A stretch of DNA of 64,000 nt from Terribacillus sp. DMT04 (lineage in GTDB: Bacteria; Bacillota; Bacilli; Bacillales; Amphibacillaceae): positions 2,916,001 through 2,980,000 of the forward strand of contig NZ_CP077639.1 in the NCBI RefSeq assembly GCF_019056395.1, given 5' to 3'. The position numbers and the translations under genes were made by a program. The notes below the pieces were generated by a model, which saw only the letters and a program-made list of their open reading frames with translations, had not been told where the DNA came from and did not search any database. Of the stretch, positions 62,083-64,000 are shown piece by piece (position 1 is the first letter of the stretch; every line of letters begins with the position of its first letter).

Positions 62083-62130
62083 TTGACAACAAGCGAATTC
62101 TTTTATATAATTATCTCGAATTCGAGATAA
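62083..62130 (+). promoter_or_regulatory. Sigma-A promoter with MhqR operator
   Basis: TTGACA (62083), 17 bases, TATAAT (62106) is a consensus promoter. A perfect palindrome TATCTCGAATTCGAGATA occupies 62112-62129, starting right at the -10 element. It matches the Bacillus MhqR operator, so the following MarR-type gene should repress its own operon. Confidence 0.9.
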
Positions 62131-62146
62131 AGGAAGCGAGACGACT

Positions 62147-62599
62147 ATGGCTACTGACAACATCGGCTTATCTTTGAAGCTATTTGTAGTTCTGACTAGG
62201 GCTCTTCAGTCCATTAAGAAACGCATTGAAGAAGATATCAAGAAACAAGGAATTAATTTAACAGAATTTGCTGTATTGGAATTGCTGTTTCACAAAGGCG
62301 ACCAGCCAATACAGAAGATCGGCAGTAAAGTATTATTATCCAGCAGCAGTATTTCCTATGTGGTAGATCGCCTTGTCCAGAAGGAAATGATTAGAAGACG
62401 TCCGTGCGCTGACGATAGACGCATCACCTTTGCCACACTGACTGAAAAAGGACATGCTTTCATGAAAGATTACTTCCCTAAACATGAACAAGCGATTCAT
62501 AGTATTTTGTCCGGTCTGGATGACAATGAAAAAGCACAAGTTATTGAACAAATTAAAACACTAGGTTTTTATGCTGAGGGAACCTCAGCAGACAAATAA
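62147..62599 (+). CDS. mhqR: MarR-family repressor, MhqR-like (quinone/aldehyde responsive)
   Basis: A 150-residue MarR regulator closely resembling Bacillus MhqR in LKLFVVLTRALQSI, LTEFAVLELLFHKGDQPIQKIGSKVLLSSSSISYVVDRLVQKEMI and ADDRRITFATLTEKG. In Bacillus MhqR controls genes for resistance to 2-methylhydroquinone, catechol and diamide. There is one Cys, in RRPCADDRR. The upstream palindrome fits the MhqR box and supports the identification. The esterase gene follows after 14 bp. Confidence 0.87.
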   Translation: MATDNIGLSLKLFVVLTRALQSIKKRIEEDIKKQGINLTEFAVLELLFHKGDQPIQKIGSKVLLSSSSISYVVDRLVQKEMIRRRPCADDRRITFATLTEKGHAFMKDYFPKHEQAIHSILSGLDDNEKAQVIEQIKTLGFYAEGTSADK

Positions 62600-62613
62600 A
62601 GGAGGAGTTAAGC

Positions 62614-63219
62614 ATGAAGCATATATTCAAACCTGCCAAACAAGCAGACAAACCGGTAATTCTACTGCTCCACGGCACAGGTGGTACAGAGCAGGATTTG
62701 CTGCCGCTCGCTGATATGATTGATCCAGAGGCGGGTGTATTAAGTGTACGTGGAAATGTCTCTGAAAATGGCATGCCGCGCTTTTTCAGACGACTAGCTG
62801 AAGGTGTATTCGATGAAGAAGATTTAATTGCTCGCACAGAAGAACTGCGCAGCTTTCTCGATGAAGCCGCAGAAAAATATGACTTTGATCGAAATAATAT
62901 TATCGCCGCAGGTTATTCAAATGGTGCTAACATTGCTGCCAGCCTGTTATATCACTATTCCAATCCGCTAAAAGGAGCCATCCTCCATCATCCGATGGTA
63001 CCTAGACGGAATATCACATTGGCACAGCAGCAAGGTACTCCTGTACTGATTACAGCAGGTACAAATGATCCTATTTGTCCCAAATCAGAAGCAACTGACC
63101 TAGAACAGATGCTTCAAGATGCAGGTGCGGATACAGCTATCCACTGGGAAAATAACGGCCATAGCCTAACGCAAACAGAAGTTCAAGCTGCCGCAGCTTG
63201 GTATCGTAAACATTTTTAA
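62614..63219 (+). CDS. mhqD: Carboxylesterase/phospholipase-type hydrolase (MhqD-like)
   Basis: A 201-residue alpha/beta hydrolase: HGTGGTEQDL oxyanion region, nucleophile Ser in AAGYSNGANIAAS, Asp in TAGTNDPICP and His in NNGHSLTQ. Length and pattern match MhqD (YodD), a member of the MhqR regulon. Reaction in quinone resistance is not established. GGAGGAG precedes the ATG; the gene is cotranscribed with mhqR. Confidence 0.87.
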   Translation: MKHIFKPAKQADKPVILLLHGTGGTEQDLLPLADMIDPEAGVLSVRGNVSENGMPRFFRRLAEGVFDEEDLIARTEELRSFLDEAAEKYDFDRNNIIAAGYSNGANIAASLLYHYSNPLKGAILHHPMVPRRNITLAQQQGTPVLITAGTNDPICPKSEATDLEQMLQDAGADTAIHWENNGHSLTQTEVQAAAAWYRKHF

Positions 63220-63349
63220 CAAAGCAGCAGCCATTATTCTAAATGGTTAATTATTAGTAGGATGTGTATTTCCAGAGCGGATGCTTGACATCTCAATTTA
63301 ATACATATAAAAGAGACTGGGACAAAACCCAAAAAATGAGTAATTAAGA

Positions 63350-63396
63350 TGAGGCAGGCGTCTCCGAGAATTCGGAGATGTCTGCCTCATCTTTTT
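63350..63396 (+). terminator. Upstream terminator hairpin of IS1182 copy 2
   Basis: GAGGCAGGCGTCTCCGA and its near complement around GAATT, then CTTTTTA. Matches 30624-30669 in copy 1 with a few changes. Confidence 0.75.
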
Positions 63397-63423
63397 ATCG
63401 TTAATGTATCGTTTATAGAAGCA

Positions 63424-63485
63424 AAAAAAGGACCCCTCTGATAGAATTAAGTTACGACACAAAACACAAAAGAGGAGGGTCCTTA
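63424..63485 (+). promoter_or_regulatory. Hairpin hiding the transposase ribosome-binding site, copy 2
   Basis: Same structure as in copy 1: AAGGACCC and CTCT pair with AGAG and GGGTCCTT, burying GAGGAGGG just before the ATG at 63485. Confidence 0.65.
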
Positions 63486-64000
63486 TGTTTAAACATTATA
63501 CCATGTGTGAAGTCGTTTTACCTCTAGATTTGGAAAGAAAATTACCTGAAAATGATATTGCTTTTACCGTTAACCATTTAGTAGAAAGTATTCCAGATGA
63601 AGCTTTTGACGGTTTCCGTCGGGAAACCGGACACCCTGCTTATCACCCTCGCATGATGATGAAGATTATTTTATGTGCCTATACGCAATCCGTTTTCTCG
63701 GGCCGTAAGATTGAGTCATTACTTCAAGACAGCGTACGCATGATGTGGCTTGCCCAAGATTATCAGCCCAGCTATCGCACCATCAACCGATTCCGTGTGA
63801 ACCCTCACGTAAAAGAACTCTTACGCCAGTGCTTTGTCCAATTTCGCAGCCAGCTGGTTCAAGAAAAAGTCATTGAAGAAGAAGCCATTTTTATTGATGG
63901 CACCAAAATCGAAGCAAATGCCAACAAGTTTACTTTTGTATGGCGGAAGTCCACTGAGAAATACAGTACGCAATTGGTGGAAAGATCGGCTCAGATGTAT
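63485..64000 (+). CDS. IS1182-family transposase, N-terminal part
   Basis: The first 172 residues are present; the gene continues beyond the window. MFKHYTMCEVVLPLDLERKL and FIDGTKIEANANKFTFV (first DDE Asp) are the same as in the copy at 28757-30529, showing recent duplication in this genome. Confidence 0.93.
   Translation, partial: MFKHYTMCEVVLPLDLERKLPENDIAFTVNHLVESIPDEAFDGFRRETGHPAYHPRMMMKIILCAYTQSVFSGRKIESLLQDSVRMMWLAQDYQPSYRTINRFRVNPHVKELLRQCFVQFRSQLVQEKVIEEEAIFIDGTKIEANANKFTFVWRKSTEKYSTQLVERSAQMY

Larger units (their letters stand above)
63311..64000 (+). mobile_element. IS1182-family insertion sequence, second copy, cut by window end
   Basis: The left end AGAGACTGGGACAAAACCC matches the transposase-side end of copy 1, and the following 680 bases are nearly identical to the complement of 30709-30014. 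It lies on the opposite strand, so the two copies form an inverted pair about 33 kb apart. Confidence 0.92.

Noticed and set aside
1-64000. CRISPR arrays, tRNA or rRNA genes, replication origin
   Set aside because: No regularly spaced identical repeats, cloverleaf-like genes, rRNA sequence or DnaA-box cluster were seen.

Overview
The window is chromosomal DNA from a low-GC, spore-former-type Firmicute of the Bacillaceae. The signs are AGGAGG ribosome-binding sites, some TTG and GTG starts, TTGACA-N17-TATAAT promoters, a SAM-I (S-box) riboswitch, a TnrA-type regulator, an MhqR operator, and candidate SigB, ECF-sigma (SigW-like) and PhoP sites. Genus cannot be fixed from the sequence; a soil or halotolerant genus is plausible. 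There is no rRNA, tRNA or CRISPR array.

Layout. 1-4.0 kb: mannitol PTS operon (mtlA end, mtlR, mtlF, mtlD). 4.0-10 kb, minus strand: thioredoxin-reductase-like flavoprotein, SDR dehydrogenase, DinB/YfiT protein, MsmX-type sugar ATPase, M29-type peptidase, ZIP metal transporter. 10.2-15.5 kb: an NMT1/SsuA-type ABC importer and a polar amino-acid ABC importer. 15.7-24.5 kb: M20 peptidase, HesB-like protein, phosphate transporter (DUF47 plus Pit), methionine ABC importer under an S-box, tnrA, a glycerophosphodiesterase and a stress-type small membrane protein. 24.6-28.8 kb: ugpCAEB glycerol-3-phosphate importer behind PhoP-like repeats. 28.8-30.7 kb: a complete IS1182-family element sitting in what looks like a shared terminator. 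30.7-37.6 kb: ZIP and bile-acid-symporter-like carriers, an orphan PTS IIC protein and an OpuC-like compatible-solute ABC operon. 37.6-42.1 kb: YnfA, agmatine-to-putrescine genes aguA and aguB, DUF2785, YitT-type and Lrp-type genes. 42.1-46.1 kb: a PspA envelope-stress cluster (DUF4178, pspA, DUF4247, DUF350, membrane spermidine-synthase-like) behind a strong ECF-sigma promoter. 46.2-53.9 kb: UV endonuclease uvsE, two tandem secreted subtilases with different C-termini, and a SulP transporter. 54.0-55.4 kb: czrA-czcD zinc efflux. 55.5-60.7 kb: a frameshifted MFS gene, a DUF3800 cassette, an alpha/beta hydrolase and a DAO-type oxidase. 60.8-63.2 kb: pepT and an mhqR-mhqD-like pair. From 63.3 kb: a second IS1182 copy in the opposite orientation, cut by the window end.

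The most interesting region is 57324-58618. Two identical 22-bp direct repeats bracket a DUF3800 gene and, divergent to it, a promoter-to-terminator unit that looks like a structured small RNA of about 120 nt. That RNA holds two duplicated hairpins with a compensatory G-C to A-U change, plus a further helix. One repeat copy is the 3' end of the hydrolase gene and the other lies in that gene's former terminator. The whole unit therefore reads as a compact mobile cassette inserted at a gene 3' end.

A second theme is repeats. Three copies of a 370-425 bp intergenic element have ends resembling those of the IS1182 element, which suggests non-autonomous MITE-like relatives. Phosphate acquisition also recurs: Pit, Ugp and a glycerophosphodiesterase lie within 12 kb, and two of these loci have PhoP-box-like repeats.
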